14,773 nt of DNA from the NCBI GenBank assembly GCA_946415795.1, contig CAMKTW010000019.1, forward strand, positions 1-14,773. The letters run 5' to 3'. Below are positions 6,772 to 14,773 of the stretch, piece by piece; positions within the stretch are counted from its first letter, which is position 1, and each line of letters opens with the position of its first letter. Both the position numbers and the translations under genes were made by a program. This DNA is from an uncultured Bacteroidales bacterium. Its GTDB lineage: Bacteria; Bacteroidota; Bacteroidia; Bacteroidales; UBA932. The notes beneath the pieces are model-generated. The model saw only the letters and a program-made list of their open reading frames with translations. It was not told the origin of the DNA and searched no databases.

Positions 6772-9447
6772 ATGAAACGTATCTTCTTTTTTATCAGTAC
6801 AATTACAACTCTTGCGGCCATTGTTGCCGGATGCCGCGGCGCCGATTCTTTCAAGACGGTTGCCAGAGAAGGTAATGCTCCTGCAGCCAGCGAGATAGCC
6901 TGGAGCGGCTACACCAACTGGTGGAACAGCAACTATTCCAGGCAGGTGCGCAGCGGCAACCTGAGCAAAATCGCTGTGCCGGATGCCGCCAAAGTGCTGG
7001 AGCAACGTCAGCGCGATATGGCCGTGGATCTTGGCATACCCGGGTTGCGGATGCAGGAGGGCTTTCTGGCGGGATTGTTGAACAATGAATATGAGATACT
7101 GGATAATCCGTCTGAGGGAGAGTTGATGAGCGCGTTCAGGAACGCCGGCAGCGTGCTTGCATTCGTTGAAAAGGAGTCTGGCCTTGGCAAGAACCTGGCC
7201 GGGAAGGCACCCGAATACACATATATTGCACCAAGCTACCAGACCCACGGGCATCTTGACGCGCTGGATGCGTTTGAATTGCGCAGCGGCGGCAAGCATC
7301 TGTACGCGGCGGTGGGATCCGCGGCAGACCTGGCCCGTCTCAAGGAGCTGATTGCTTCCACACAGGCTCTGGTGGATACCTATGATATGAAACGCGGCTG
7401 GTTTGGGGTAAAGACCGACATCCGCACCGTGACCTGCAGCCCTATGACCCCTATAGAGACTATGGCCGCCGGGATGAACGAGGGCAACAGCTGGTTTGTT
7501 TTCAGCGGAGAGTACGAGAGGCTCATAAAGCCGGAGCTGGAGCGTTGGGTTACAGAGTCTGCATCGGGCATAGAGGCCGCCGTGGGCACTCATTCATTGT
7601 ATGACTGCCGCGACTGGGAGGGGTTCCAGGAGCAGCTTCTGAAAGACAACCAGTATGAATATGCCAGGGAACGCGACGCGCGCGGCGGCTACCTGTTCCG
7701 ACCTATCCAGGATTGGGGAGACTACGCGGGCACGGGAACCTCACTTTACAACGGCTACTACGCCTCTGCCGGCAACAAAGAGATTGTGGACACCTGCTCC
7801 ATACCGTTCGTAATCACCAACGGGAATGTCGCAGACGGCGCCACCAACCCTATGGTACTCTTTATCCCCAAGTGCGGGCAATTCAACCGCGAGGCAATGT
7901 GGAAAGCCATTATGGACCGCCACGAAGTAGCAATAGAGTCGGCAGTGGAGGAATTTGCAGTGATGGGTGACGCACAATTCCGCGAACCGGTCGAGCTGAT
8001 GATGATAGAGCGTGCTTTCCTGGAGAATTACTTCGGTGACCAGATTGGCATAAAGGCAACCGTGGATGGCTCCACCCTGGACATATCACTCCAGAATTTT
8101 GGCAGCGATGCTGTAAAAGGGAAACTTGCTGTAACACTGCCACCCGGCGCCGCTTTTGCCGGCAGCGTCCCCGCAAAGGTCAGCATCCCCGCCGGCGGCG
8201 TCAAGACCATTTCCGTGAAACTGGCGCCCAAACCGGAAGCGATGGGCCGCCGCAGCGCCATTACCATAAATTATGACTGGGGCAAATCTTCCAAGAAAAC
8301 ACTTGCAGAGATGGATATGCCGCAGGCTGTAGCAACCCATAAGCTGCTTTATGGCACCACCTCCGGCTGCGGATTCCCCGTATCGGTGTATAACTTCACA
8401 AAGGGCGGCCAGATAGAGGTATCCCTGAAGGTGAGTCGTAAGGATGACCCGGATAACGCTGTCTTACAACAGACAAAGACCCTCAGGCTGGATAAGGACG
8501 CCAGTGAAAGAACCGGCTTTGACCTCAAGCTGGAGCCGGGCAATTATATTGCGGTCGCCTCGTCACAAGGGGCATCTGCAGTGACTCAGCTGGGCATCGG
8601 AGAGGAGGATAAAGACGCCGTCAGGCTCTGGAAAGAGGATGTAAACGGCGACGGCATCGACGAGGTTTATATGGAAAACAGCAAGGTGCGCGTGATGCTG
8701 CTGGCTATTGGCGCGCGTGTTATGGAGTATTATGTGAAAGAGAAGGACGACAATGTCCTGTTTAAGAACTGGCCAAACGAGCCTTACGACCCTGAACGGC
8801 CTTACCGCAAGCGTAATTTCTGGCCTTTTGGCGGATTTGAGGATTTCCTTGGCCAGGCGAGCGTGGAGACCCACAAAGTTTATGACTGCGAAGTGATCAA
8901 GGATGGCGGAGAGTATGCAGAGGTGAGGATGGTGGCCGATTACTTTGGCAACACCATAGAGAAGGTTTTCACCCTGTACGGCGACACCCCGCTGCTGAGC
9001 ATCCGCTTTGCGCTGGATATGGTCAACCCGGAATTCAATGTGCTTGGCCCCCAGCCGATCCTGGAGGTCGGCAAGGAGCACGACGAGCAGGACCGCATAA
9101 TCGTACCCGAGAAGGACGGCCTGAGCGGTTATGTGATGGACCGCTCCGACTACTGGGGCAAGTTCCTCTTCCCCGTAGAGGGCTGGAACGTGGATTATGA
9201 CACAGTGGAGGACATTTATTTTGCAGGCGCCTTCCCTGTGGACCAGCCTTTCACGCTGCATATGTGGCACAACCACCCGCGCAATCGCGACACCCGCTTC
9301 TACTACTGCGAACTGCAACCCTGGATGGAGATTTTCCGCCACAACACCACCTATTTCTCATACTATATGTGGGCAGGCGGCGGCAACTGGGAGGAGGGTA
9401 TCCAGGCTCTTCGCGACCGTAACCTGATAACTGAAAAACGTCAATAA
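6772..9447 (+). CDS. Large lipoprotein with C-terminal mutarotase-like domain, function unknown
   Basis: 891 residues from the ATG at 6772. Residues 1-21 are a lipoprotein signal with lipobox V-A-G-C (Cys21). The frame is open further upstream to 6622, but that would place the promoter inside the gene and bury the signal. Residues about 30-420 are a mixed helical region that I do not recognise (WSGYTNWWNSNYSRQ; TVTCSPMTPIETMAAG). Residues about 425-515 look like an NEW3/Ig-type beta-sandwich (LDISLQNFGSDAVKGKLAV). D-V-N-G-D-G-I-D-E (623-631) is an EF-hand-like calcium loop. Residues about 632-870 resemble a galactose-mutarotase-like fold: VRVMLLAIGARVMEYYV, DNVLFKNWP, a beta-rich core, then FTLHMWHNHPRNRDTRFYYC. 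That fold is common in carbohydrate-active enzymes, so glycan binding or cleavage is an inference. It is first in an operon with the next gene (1-nt gap). Confidence 0.75.
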   Translation: MKRIFFFISTITTLAAIVAGCRGADSFKTVAREGNAPAASEIAWSGYTNWWNSNYSRQVRSGNLSKIAVPDAAKVLEQRQRDMAVDLGIPGLRMQEGFLAGLLNNEYEILDNPSEGELMSAFRNAGSVLAFVEKESGLGKNLAGKAPEYTYIAPSYQTHGHLDALDAFELRSGGKHLYAAVGSAADLARLKELIASTQALVDTYDMKRGWFGVKTDIRTVTCSPMTPIETMAAGMNEGNSWFVFSGEYERLIKPELERWVTESASGIEAAVGTHSLYDCRDWEGFQEQLLKDNQYEYARERDARGGYLFRPIQDWGDYAGTGTSLYNGYYASAGNKEIVDTCSIPFVITNGNVADGATNPMVLFIPKCGQFNREAMWKAIMDRHEVAIESAVEEFAVMGDAQFREPVELMMIERAFLENYFGDQIGIKATVDGSTLDISLQNFGSDAVKGKLAVTLPPGAAFAGSVPAKVSIPAGGVKTISVKLAPKPEAMGRRSAITINYDWGKSSKKTLAEMDMPQAVATHKLLYGTTSGCGFPVSVYNFTKGGQIEVSLKVSRKDDPDNAVLQQTKTLRLDKDASERTGFDLKLEPGNYIAVASSQGASAVTQLGIGEEDKDAVRLWKEDVNGDGIDEVYMENSKVRVMLLAIGARVMEYYVKEKDDNVLFKNWPNEPYDPERPYRKRNFWPFGGFEDFLGQASVETHKVYDCEVIKDGGEYAEVRMVADYFGNTIEKVFTLYGDTPLLSIRFALDMVNPEFNVLGPQPILEVGKEHDEQDRIIVPEKDGLSGYVMDRSDYWGKFLFPVEGWNVDYDTVEDIYFAGAFPVDQPFTLHMWHNHPRNRDTRFYYCELQPWMEIFRHNTTYFSYYMWAGGGNWEEGIQALRDRNLITEKRQ

Positions 9448-9448
9448 T

Positions 9449-10888
9449 ATGAAAAAATTCATTTTCGCGGCGGCTGCCGCCATCGTCACAGTCATGTCTG
9501 TTTCCTGCCAGGAGAAAAAAGCGGCCACAGAGGCCGTAGAGCCCGACACCGAGGCTATGAAAAACAAAATCTACTCCATATCGATGAACAAGATATGCAA
9601 GGAGTGGGACGGCCAGTGGCAGGGTATGGCCGTGGCAAGCGACGGCAATTGCTACTTTGGCTCATCCACTCACGCCAAGAGCCACGGCGCCGGTTTCCAC
9701 AAATTTGACCCGCGCACATACCGCCACACTATGCTGGTGGAGGATATGACATATCAGTGCGGCGAGCAGGACCTGCCGTTCCAACAGGGCAAAATCCACA
9801 GTCCCATTGTGGAATGTGACGGCTGGCTCTATTTCTGCACCCACCTCTCCAACTACTGGAAAGAGGGTATCGAGGCTTACCCCGGCGCGCACGTGTTCGG
9901 CTATGAGATGGCTACAGGTGAGTTCCGCGACTTTGGCATCGTAAAGCCCCGTTACTCCATATATTCTGCCATAGCCGTGGATCCTATACTTAAGAAACTG
10001 TATGTTTTCAGCGTGCCTTTCGTGCCGGAAATCTACAAGGAGGACGGATGCCACCTGATGAGCATAGATATCGCCACCGGAGAGAAAAAGGATTGCGGCA
10101 AGGTAGTGGACGGCCGTCTGGGCGCCTCTTTCTGGTTCTTTGTGGACAAGGACAGCAATGTGTGGTTCACTCTCTGGAAAAGGAACTATTCCTATGAAAA
10201 CGACTTTGGCAATCTGTATTGCTATAATCCTGGATCCGACAGCATCACGACCTATGACAACGTGTTGCCCAAAGGCCAGCTCATAGACGGGACACCCGTA
10301 TCCGAGGCACGCAACGAGCAGCGCGCCTGGACCTGGCTGAGCCCCTTCCCCGGCCGCGACAAGTGCTATTTCATACAGGGTACCCTTGGCGGCGGCGACG
10401 AGCGTCTGTGGATTTTTGACCCCACAAAGGATATAGCCTCCGGCGCTGCGTTCGAACCCGTTGCCTATATCGGCTCATCTTATTTCGAGACCGCAGTCGG
10501 CGGCGACCGTCTCTATTTCTGCCAATATGAAGACCTTGAAGACGCCCGCACCATATTCAGCGAGGATGAGCGCGAGATCGATCCAGGCAGTCCTGAATAT
10601 GTAGAGCGCAAAATCCATCTGCGCAGCATCTCGCTCACTGAAGGGGGACTGCACCGCGAAATCAAGGACCACGGCCCGCTTATTGACCAGGACGGCCACG
10701 CCGCACTTATGATAATGTCTATGGCGGCCGATAATGACGGCCACGTGTTTGTATATGGCAGCTGGAGACCGAATTCTTTCAAAGAGGCCACCCTGCAGTA
10801 CTTGCTGTTCGAACACCCCAACGGCGACCTCTACCGCCTGCTCAAACGAGGCGAGTTCTTTGCTGTAATTGACACCAGCAAAGACTGA
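9449..10888 (+). CDS. Predicted beta-propeller lipoprotein, function unknown
   Basis: 479 residues. Residues 1-20 are a lipoprotein signal with lipobox S-V-S-C (Cys20), followed by a short charged linker (QEKKAATEAVEPDTE). The remainder shows repeated W-x-G/D-G-x-x-Y/W-F-x-x blade-like strands: GMAVASDGNCYFGSSTH, IVECDGWLYFCTHL, IAVDPILKKLYVFSV, FFVDKDSNVWFTLW, GGDRLYFCQYEDL, MAADNDGHVFVYGSW. This fits a six- to eight-bladed propeller as in virginiamycin B lyase or oligogalacturonate-lyase-like proteins, but I see no conserved catalytic set. Unusually many Cys (about ten) and Trp are present. The ATG follows the upstream stop by one nucleotide, so the two proteins are probably translated together and made in equal amounts. 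A bidirectional terminator follows. Confidence 0.75.
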   Translation: MKKFIFAAAAAIVTVMSVSCQEKKAATEAVEPDTEAMKNKIYSISMNKICKEWDGQWQGMAVASDGNCYFGSSTHAKSHGAGFHKFDPRTYRHTMLVEDMTYQCGEQDLPFQQGKIHSPIVECDGWLYFCTHLSNYWKEGIEAYPGAHVFGYEMATGEFRDFGIVKPRYSIYSAIAVDPILKKLYVFSVPFVPEIYKEDGCHLMSIDIATGEKKDCGKVVDGRLGASFWFFVDKDSNVWFTLWKRNYSYENDFGNLYCYNPGSDSITTYDNVLPKGQLIDGTPVSEARNEQRAWTWLSPFPGRDKCYFIQGTLGGGDERLWIFDPTKDIASGAAFEPVAYIGSSYFETAVGGDRLYFCQYEDLEDARTIFSEDEREIDPGSPEYVERKIHLRSISLTEGGLHREIKDHGPLIDQDGHAALMIMSMAADNDGHVFVYGSWRPNSFKEATLQYLLFEHPNGDLYRLLKRGEFFAVIDTSKD

Positions 10889-10902
10889 CAATTCCGTCTA
10901 AT

Positions 10903-10933
10903 AAAAAACCCGGCCTGTTCGACCGGGTTTTTT
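10903..10933. terminator. Strong bidirectional terminator between convergent genes
   Basis: AAAAAACCCGG (10903-10913) and CCGGGTTTTTT (10923-10933) form an 11-bp perfect stem with a 9-nt loop. It starts 15 nt after the propeller gene's stop and 16 nt past the leftward stop of adk at 10949, so it ends both transcripts. Confidence 0.9.
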
Positions 10934-10948
10934 GCTGTCTGGAGAAAA

Positions 10949-11515
10949 CTAATCTATAAGGACTTCTACCTTTTTGTAGTTCTGCTCTATGGTACCATCG
11001 GCAACAACTTCGAAATATTTGCCCTGGGCCTTGTAGTAGTTAATCACAGGTTCTGTTTTTTCGTGGTAGTTCCTTATGCGGGTGGTGATGATTTCGTCAT
11101 CAGCATCGTCTGCCCTGTTCTCTACCGCCGCGCGCCCTTTGATACGGCGGCGGACCTCATCGTCTGTGATATAGATGGATACCACCCGGGTGAGTTCTGC
11201 GCCCATATCTGCCAGGATCTTATCCAGAGCCTCGGCCTGGGCAACAGTACGGGGAAAACCGTCCAGCAGGAAGCCGCGGACACCTGCATTGGCGCCAAAT
11301 TCTGAGCGGATCATCCCGCAAACCACCTCGTCAGGAACAAGGTTGCCCTTCTCTATCAAGCTTTTGGCCTCGAGTCCGAGAGGAGTGCCGGCGGCGATCT
11401 CTTTTCGGAGCAAATCGCCTGTGGATATATGATAATATCCTTTATGCTCCACCAAAAGTTTTGCAAATGTGCCCTTGCCAGCACCGGGAGGGCCAAAAAG
11501 TACATAATAATTCAT
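10949..11515 (-). CDS. adk: Adenylate kinase
   Basis: 188 residues. It interconverts ATP + AMP and 2 ADP in the cytoplasm. The P-loop GPPGAGKGT is at 8-16, the AMP-site STGDLLR at 31-37, GFPRT at 86-90, and the LID region (RRRIKGRAAVENRADDADDE, about 122-141) is short and lacks the four Cys of zinc-type kinases. The length matches the short-form Bacteroidota enzyme. The ATG at 11515 lies 2 nt past the hpt stop, so the pair is an operon with coupled translation. It ends in the shared terminator at 10903-10933. Essential housekeeping gene; no oddity seen. Confidence 0.97.
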   Translation of the reverse strand: MNYYVLFGPPGAGKGTFAKLLVEHKGYYHISTGDLLRKEIAAGTPLGLEAKSLIEKGNLVPDEVVCGMIRSEFGANAGVRGFLLDGFPRTVAQAEALDKILADMGAELTRVVSIYITDDEVRRRIKGRAAVENRADDADDEIITTRIRNYHEKTEPVINYYKAQGKYFEVVADGTIEQNYKKVEVLID

Positions 11516-11517
11516 GG

Positions 11518-12069
11518 CTATTCCAATTGATCTTTCAAAATGTAGATATCGGCAAGCTGGCGGCCCATCTGGTCATAATCCAGGCCCCAGCCCACGATGA
11601 ACTTGTTTGCAATCTCCATCCCCATATAGTCTATCTTGATATTGCGCTTATAGACGTCAGTCTTGAGGGAGAAGGTGCAGATGCGAACGTCAACTGCCCC
11701 CTTTTCTTTCAGCTGGCTTACGAGCGACTCGATGGTGGCGCCGGTATCAACAATGTCCTCCACGATAATTACCGTACGGCCCGAGAGGTCGATGTCGAGA
11801 CCTATCACCTCCTTGACATCGCCCGTGGACTTAGTCCCCTCGTAGGACTTGAGGCGGATGGACGCCAGCTCGCACGAAAATTTGAGCCTGGGCATCAGGT
11901 GCCCGCAGAAAATGATGGAGCCGTTGAGCACGCAAAGAATCACCGGAGTGACGCCGCTGCCAAAGAAATCGTTGTTCAGCTCCGCAGCCACCTTGTCCAC
12001 AGCTGCGATTATCTTATCGTTTGATATATAGGGCACAAAGTCCTTTCCGTTGATTCTGATTGATTCCAT
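11518..12069 (-). CDS. hpt: Hypoxanthine phosphoribosyltransferase
   Basis: 183 residues from the ATG at 12069. It joins hypoxanthine or guanine with PRPP to give IMP or GMP (purine salvage). The flexible loop SYEGTKSTG is at 75-83, and the PRPP-binding motif VIIVEDIVDTGATI at 100-113 carries the paired acidic residues E104 and D105. The C-terminal KFIVGWGLDYDQMGRQL closes the purine site. The frame stays open upstream to 12354, but that would overlap purE on the other strand and lengthen the protein far beyond the usual 175-185 residues, so ATG 12069 is chosen. It is directly followed by adk (2-nt gap). No good promoter could be picked; a TAAATTCG box in the divergent region has one mismatch and poor -33 spacing. 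Confidence 0.95.
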   Translation of the reverse strand: MESIRINGKDFVPYISNDKIIAAVDKVAAELNNDFFGSGVTPVILCVLNGSIIFCGHLMPRLKFSCELASIRLKSYEGTKSTGDVKEVIGLDIDLSGRTVIIVEDIVDTGATIESLVSQLKEKGAVDVRICTFSLKTDVYKRNIKIDYMGMEIANKFIVGWGLDYDQMGRQLADIYILKDQLE

Positions 12070-12090
12070 CCTGAAAGAGGTCAATTTGGT

Positions 12091-12122
12091 TTTGTGAATG
12101 TGCGAATTTAAGACTAATTTTG
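12091..12122 (+). promoter_or_regulatory. Bacteroidota promoter of purE (and probably mutAB)
   Basis: TTTG (12091-12094), 20 nt, TAATTTTG (12115-12122): exact match to the primary sigma-factor pattern of this phylum in sequence and spacing. Transcription would begin about 16-18 nt before the purE ATG at 12145. Confidence 0.85.
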
Positions 12123-12144
12123 TATTCTTAAAAACAAATAATCG

Positions 12145-12657
12145 ATGACTCCGGTTATAAGCATAATTATGGGCAGTGTTTCTGATATGCCCGTAGTGAA
12201 GCCAGCTGCTGACTTCCTTGACGAGATGGAAATCCCCTTTGAGATCAATGCCCTCAGCGCGCACCGCACCCCTGAACAGGTCGCGCAGTTTGCCCGCAAT
12301 GCGCACGTGCGCGGGGTGAAGGTTATAATTGCCGCCGCCGGCGGTGCAGCACATCTCCCCGGGGTGATTGCAGCCTCCACACCCCTGCCGGTAATCGGCA
12401 TCCCCGTGAAATCTTCCAACTCCATGGACGGCTGGGATTCTGTACTCTCCATACTGCAGATGCCCGGCGGCATCCCCGTGGCCACGATGGCGCTGGACGG
12501 GGCCAAAAACGCCGCCATCTTTGCAATGCAGATTCTGGCTGCAGGCGATGAGAAATATATGGCCAAGATGGTCGCTTTCAAGGAATCGCTTAAAAGCAAG
12601 GTGGCAAAAGCCAATGAAGATCTCTCAAAAATTACATACAAGTTCAAAACAAACTAA
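12145..12657 (+). CDS. purE: 5-(carboxyamino)imidazole ribonucleotide mutase
   Basis: 170 residues. It moves the carboxylate of N5-CAIR to C4 to give CAIR in de novo purine synthesis. GSVSD (10-14) binds the substrate phosphate, SAHRTP (38-43) holds catalytic His40, and GGAAHLPG (about 65-72) completes the site. This motif set marks the bacterial class I mutase acting on N5-CAIR, not the class II CO2-dependent carboxylase, although the class split is subtle. It is divergent from the salvage operon hpt-adk and 18 nt upstream of mutA. Confidence 0.96.
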   Translation: MTPVISIIMGSVSDMPVVKPAADFLDEMEIPFEINALSAHRTPEQVAQFARNAHVRGVKVIIAAAGGAAHLPGVIAASTPLPVIGIPVKSSNSMDGWDSVLSILQMPGGIPVATMALDGAKNAAIFAMQILAAGDEKYMAKMVAFKESLKSKVAKANEDLSKITYKFKTN

Positions 12658-12675
12658 TAAAAACAAACCATTATC

Positions 12676-14547
12676 ATGTCCGAAAAACTGTTTGCCGAAT
12701 TCCCCCCGGTGACCACCGAGCAGTGGGAAGAGGTGATAATCAAAGACCTCAAGGGGGCTGACTACGACAAGAAGCTTGTCTGGAAGACCCAGGAGGGCTT
12801 TTCGGTTCGTCCGTACTACCGTGCGGAGAATCTTTCTGAAATCAAGTTCCTGGACAGCGAACCGGGCCAGTTTCCGTTTGTCCGCGGCGTCAAGAACAAC
12901 AATGAATGGCTGATCCGTCAGGATTACTGCTTGTGCGAGGGTCCCGAAAAGGCTAACGCTCTTGCCTTGGACGGCCTGATGAAGGGTGTCAACTCGCTCG
13001 GATTCAAGGTTGACGGCAAGAAAGGCCTCACCGATGCAGAGATGGAGACCCTGCTTAAAGATATCTCCATCGCCGCCGTTGAAATCAACTTTACCGGTTG
13101 CTGTGCTGGCAAGACCTTCCCGCTGATTGCCAGCTTCCTGAAGGTGGCCTCTAAGCAGGGCGTCGCAAAAGAAGACATCCGCGCATCGTTCGACTTCAGC
13201 CCCCTGCACGCACTCACTGTGAAGGGCCATATTTGCGAGGATGCCCTTGACAAGCTCGCAGAGTGCGTAAAGGCTGTGGCAGAATATCCACGCATCCGCG
13301 TAATCAATGTCCAGGCCTATGACTTCAACAACGCCGGCAGCAGCATCAGCCAGGAGCTGGGCTACGGCATGGCGGTCGCCAGCGAATATATGGCAGCCCT
13401 CACAGAGCGCGGCCTCGCTGCAGAAGAGGTTGCTAAGCGCATCAAGTTCACCTTCGCCATCAGCGGCAACTATTTCTTTGAGATCGCCAAGTTCCGCGCA
13501 GCCCGCGTACTGTGGGCAAACATTGCAAAGGCATACGGCGTCGAGTGCCCCTGCGCACAAAAGATCCAGAGCCACGCAGTGACCAGCAGCTGGAACCAGA
13601 CAGTCTATGACTCTTACGTAAATATGCTCCGCGACACTACCGAGGCTATGTCGGCTGCCATCGCGGGCGTGCATTCCATAGAGGTACTCCCCTTTGACCA
13701 CGCTTACCGCAAGCCGGGCGAATTCTCCAACCGTATGGCGCGCAACGTACAGTCAATCCTCAAGGAGGAGGCTCACTTTGACAAGGTTGTCGACCCTGCA
13801 GGCGGCAGCTACTATATCGAGAATCTCACCGCTTCCATTATGAACTCCGCCTGGAATATCTTCAAGGGTGTAGAGGAGCAGGGCGGCTACACTGCAGCCT
13901 TCAAGGCCGGCAGCATCCAGGCCGCCATCAAAGATGTGGCAGCAAAACGCGACCTCAACATCGCACGCCGCCGCGAAACTATCCTCGGAAGCAACCAGTA
14001 CCCCAACTTCTTGGAGAAGGCCGGCGAAGAGATTACTCCGGAAATCGTGAAGCGCGGCGCTTGCAAGACCTCTTGCAGCTGCGAGAAAGAAGCCGAGCCG
14101 CTGGAGGTTTACCGCGGCAGCCAGGCATTCGAGGCGCTCCGTCTTGCAACCGACCGCAGCGGCAGGCAGCCTATGGCGTTTATGCTCACCTTCGGCAACC
14201 TGGCAATGTGCCGTGCTCGCGCCCAGTTCAGCTGCAACTTCTTTGCGGTGGCCGGATTCAAGGTGGTGGACAACAACCGCTTCAGCACCATCGAAGAGGG
14301 AGTAAAGGCCGCGCTGGAGGCTAAGGCCGACATCGTGGTTGCCTGCTCTGCAGATGACGAATATGCCGAGGCAGTACCCCAGATTGCCCAGGCAATCGGC
14401 GACAAAGCCGTCGTGGTTGTGGCCGGCGACCCTGAATGCCGTCCGGAACTCGAGGCAAAGGGCATTATGAACTACATCAACATCAGGTGCAACGTCCTTG
14501 AAACCCTCAAGGAATATCAGAAAATGATGGGTATCGAGGAACTCTAA
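12676..14547 (+). CDS. mutA: Methylmalonyl-CoA mutase small subunit
   Basis: 623 residues, the usual length of the small subunit. With MutB it makes the cobalamin-dependent heterodimer that isomerises succinyl-CoA and (R)-methylmalonyl-CoA, central to propionate formation in Bacteroidales. The N-terminus (FPPVTTEQWEEVIIKDLKGA) and TIM-barrel segments (EFSNRMARNVQSILKEEAHF, DPAGGSYYIENLT) are characteristic. The C-terminal flavodoxin-like domain (about 485-620) lacks the DxHxxG cobalamin-His motif, reading FGNLAMCRAR instead, as expected for the non-binding subunit. An unusual Cys cluster, C463-K-T-S-C467-S-C469, lies in the linker between the two domains. mutB follows 12 nt downstream. Confidence 0.95.
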   Translation: MSEKLFAEFPPVTTEQWEEVIIKDLKGADYDKKLVWKTQEGFSVRPYYRAENLSEIKFLDSEPGQFPFVRGVKNNNEWLIRQDYCLCEGPEKANALALDGLMKGVNSLGFKVDGKKGLTDAEMETLLKDISIAAVEINFTGCCAGKTFPLIASFLKVASKQGVAKEDIRASFDFSPLHALTVKGHICEDALDKLAECVKAVAEYPRIRVINVQAYDFNNAGSSISQELGYGMAVASEYMAALTERGLAAEEVAKRIKFTFAISGNYFFEIAKFRAARVLWANIAKAYGVECPCAQKIQSHAVTSSWNQTVYDSYVNMLRDTTEAMSAAIAGVHSIEVLPFDHAYRKPGEFSNRMARNVQSILKEEAHFDKVVDPAGGSYYIENLTASIMNSAWNIFKGVEEQGGYTAAFKAGSIQAAIKDVAAKRDLNIARRRETILGSNQYPNFLEKAGEEITPEIVKRGACKTSCSCEKEAEPLEVYRGSQAFEALRLATDRSGRQPMAFMLTFGNLAMCRARAQFSCNFFAVAGFKVVDNNRFSTIEEGVKAALEAKADIVVACSADDEYAEAVPQIAQAIGDKAVVVVAGDPECRPELEAKGIMNYINIRCNVLETLKEYQKMMGIEEL

Positions 14548-14559
14548 AAGATTATCACT

Positions 14560-14773
14560 ATGAGACCGAATTTCAAAGATATAGAATTCAAGGGTGCAAA
14601 GGCTGCCGAATGCGGCTGCAACAAGGGTCAGGAAGAACTCTGGCACACCCCGGAAAAGATAGACGTCAAAGGACTCTATACAGCAAAGGATCTCGAAGAT
14701 ATGGAGCACCTGAACTATGCTGCAGGTATCGCCCCCAACCTTCGCGGACCTTATTCAACAATGTATGTGATGC
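14560..14773 (+). CDS. mutB: Methylmalonyl-CoA mutase large subunit, 3' end outside window
   Basis: The first 71 residues of the roughly 710-residue catalytic subunit are visible. They match the family start: MRPNFKDIEF, WHTPEKIDVKGLYTAKDLED, MEHLNYAAGIAPNLRGPYST then MYVM, the last being the conserved substrate-entry region of the barrel. The cobalamin domain lies beyond the window. The segment E17-C18-G19-C20 is a C-x-C motif in the N-terminal arm. Confidence 0.95.
   Translation, partial: MRPNFKDIEFKGAKAAECGCNKGQEELWHTPEKIDVKGLYTAKDLEDMEHLNYAAGIAPNLRGPYSTMYVM

Noticed and set aside
12070..12354. Upstream extension of hpt to 12354
   Set aside because: It would run antisense through purE and its promoter and add 95 residues unknown in the family.
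12625..13701. 358- and 318-codon minus-strand frames over mutA (12625-13701 and 13753-14709)
   Set aside because: Antisense to mutA and mutB, which match their families end to end; GC-rich codon use explains long antisense frames.

Overview
The window looks like chromosome of a Bacteroidota bacterium, most likely order Bacteroidales. Three things point there. Promoters match the Bacteroidota pattern (TTTG or TTG, 19-20 nt, TAnnTTTG). Two proteins carry lipoprotein signals next to collagen-like or propeller domains typical of this phylum. A mutAB methylmalonyl-CoA mutase pair and an hpt-adk pair are also present. A Rikenellaceae/Alistipes-like host fits the fairly GC-rich coding sequence, but this is only an impression. 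No rRNA, tRNA or CRISPR array was seen.

Layout. (1) 1-633: 3' part of an outer-membrane beta-barrel gene and its terminator. (2) 634-1399: about 770 bp without an intact gene. It holds a decayed, frameshifted IS1182-type transposase tail and several inverted repeats, and looks like the scar of one or more mobile elements. (3) 1400-5531: a leftward unit with a good promoter upstream of an OmpA-family protein, then a 920-residue collagen-like lipoprotein, ending in a bidirectional terminator. (4) 5568-6692: a leftward gene for an unrecognised two-helix membrane protein. (5) 6719-10933: a rightward two-gene operon of large lipoproteins, one with a probable C-terminal mutarotase-like fold and one predicted beta-propeller, ended by a terminator shared with the convergent adk. 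(6) 10949-12069: leftward hpt-adk purine salvage and nucleotide balance. (7) 12091-14773: rightward purE-mutA-mutB, behind a textbook Bacteroidota promoter.

How the genes work together. The OmpA protein and collagen-like lipoprotein are probably co-transcribed and both belong to the envelope. The lipoprotein pair at 6772-10888 is translationally coupled (1-nt gap) and looks like an uncharacterised glycan-handling or envelope unit without SusC/SusD partners in view. The purine genes hpt-adk and purE diverge from a 75-bp region. mutAB, which interconverts succinyl-CoA and methylmalonyl-CoA in propionate metabolism, follows purE at an 18-nt gap and may share its transcript.

No clearly new defence or mobile system was found. 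The points most worth a second look are the lipoprotein pair, the decayed mobile-element island with its long inverted repeat, the inverted repeat in the divergent promoter at 6677-6740, the 15-bp repeat array in the OmpA linker, and paired Cys motifs in MutA and MutB.
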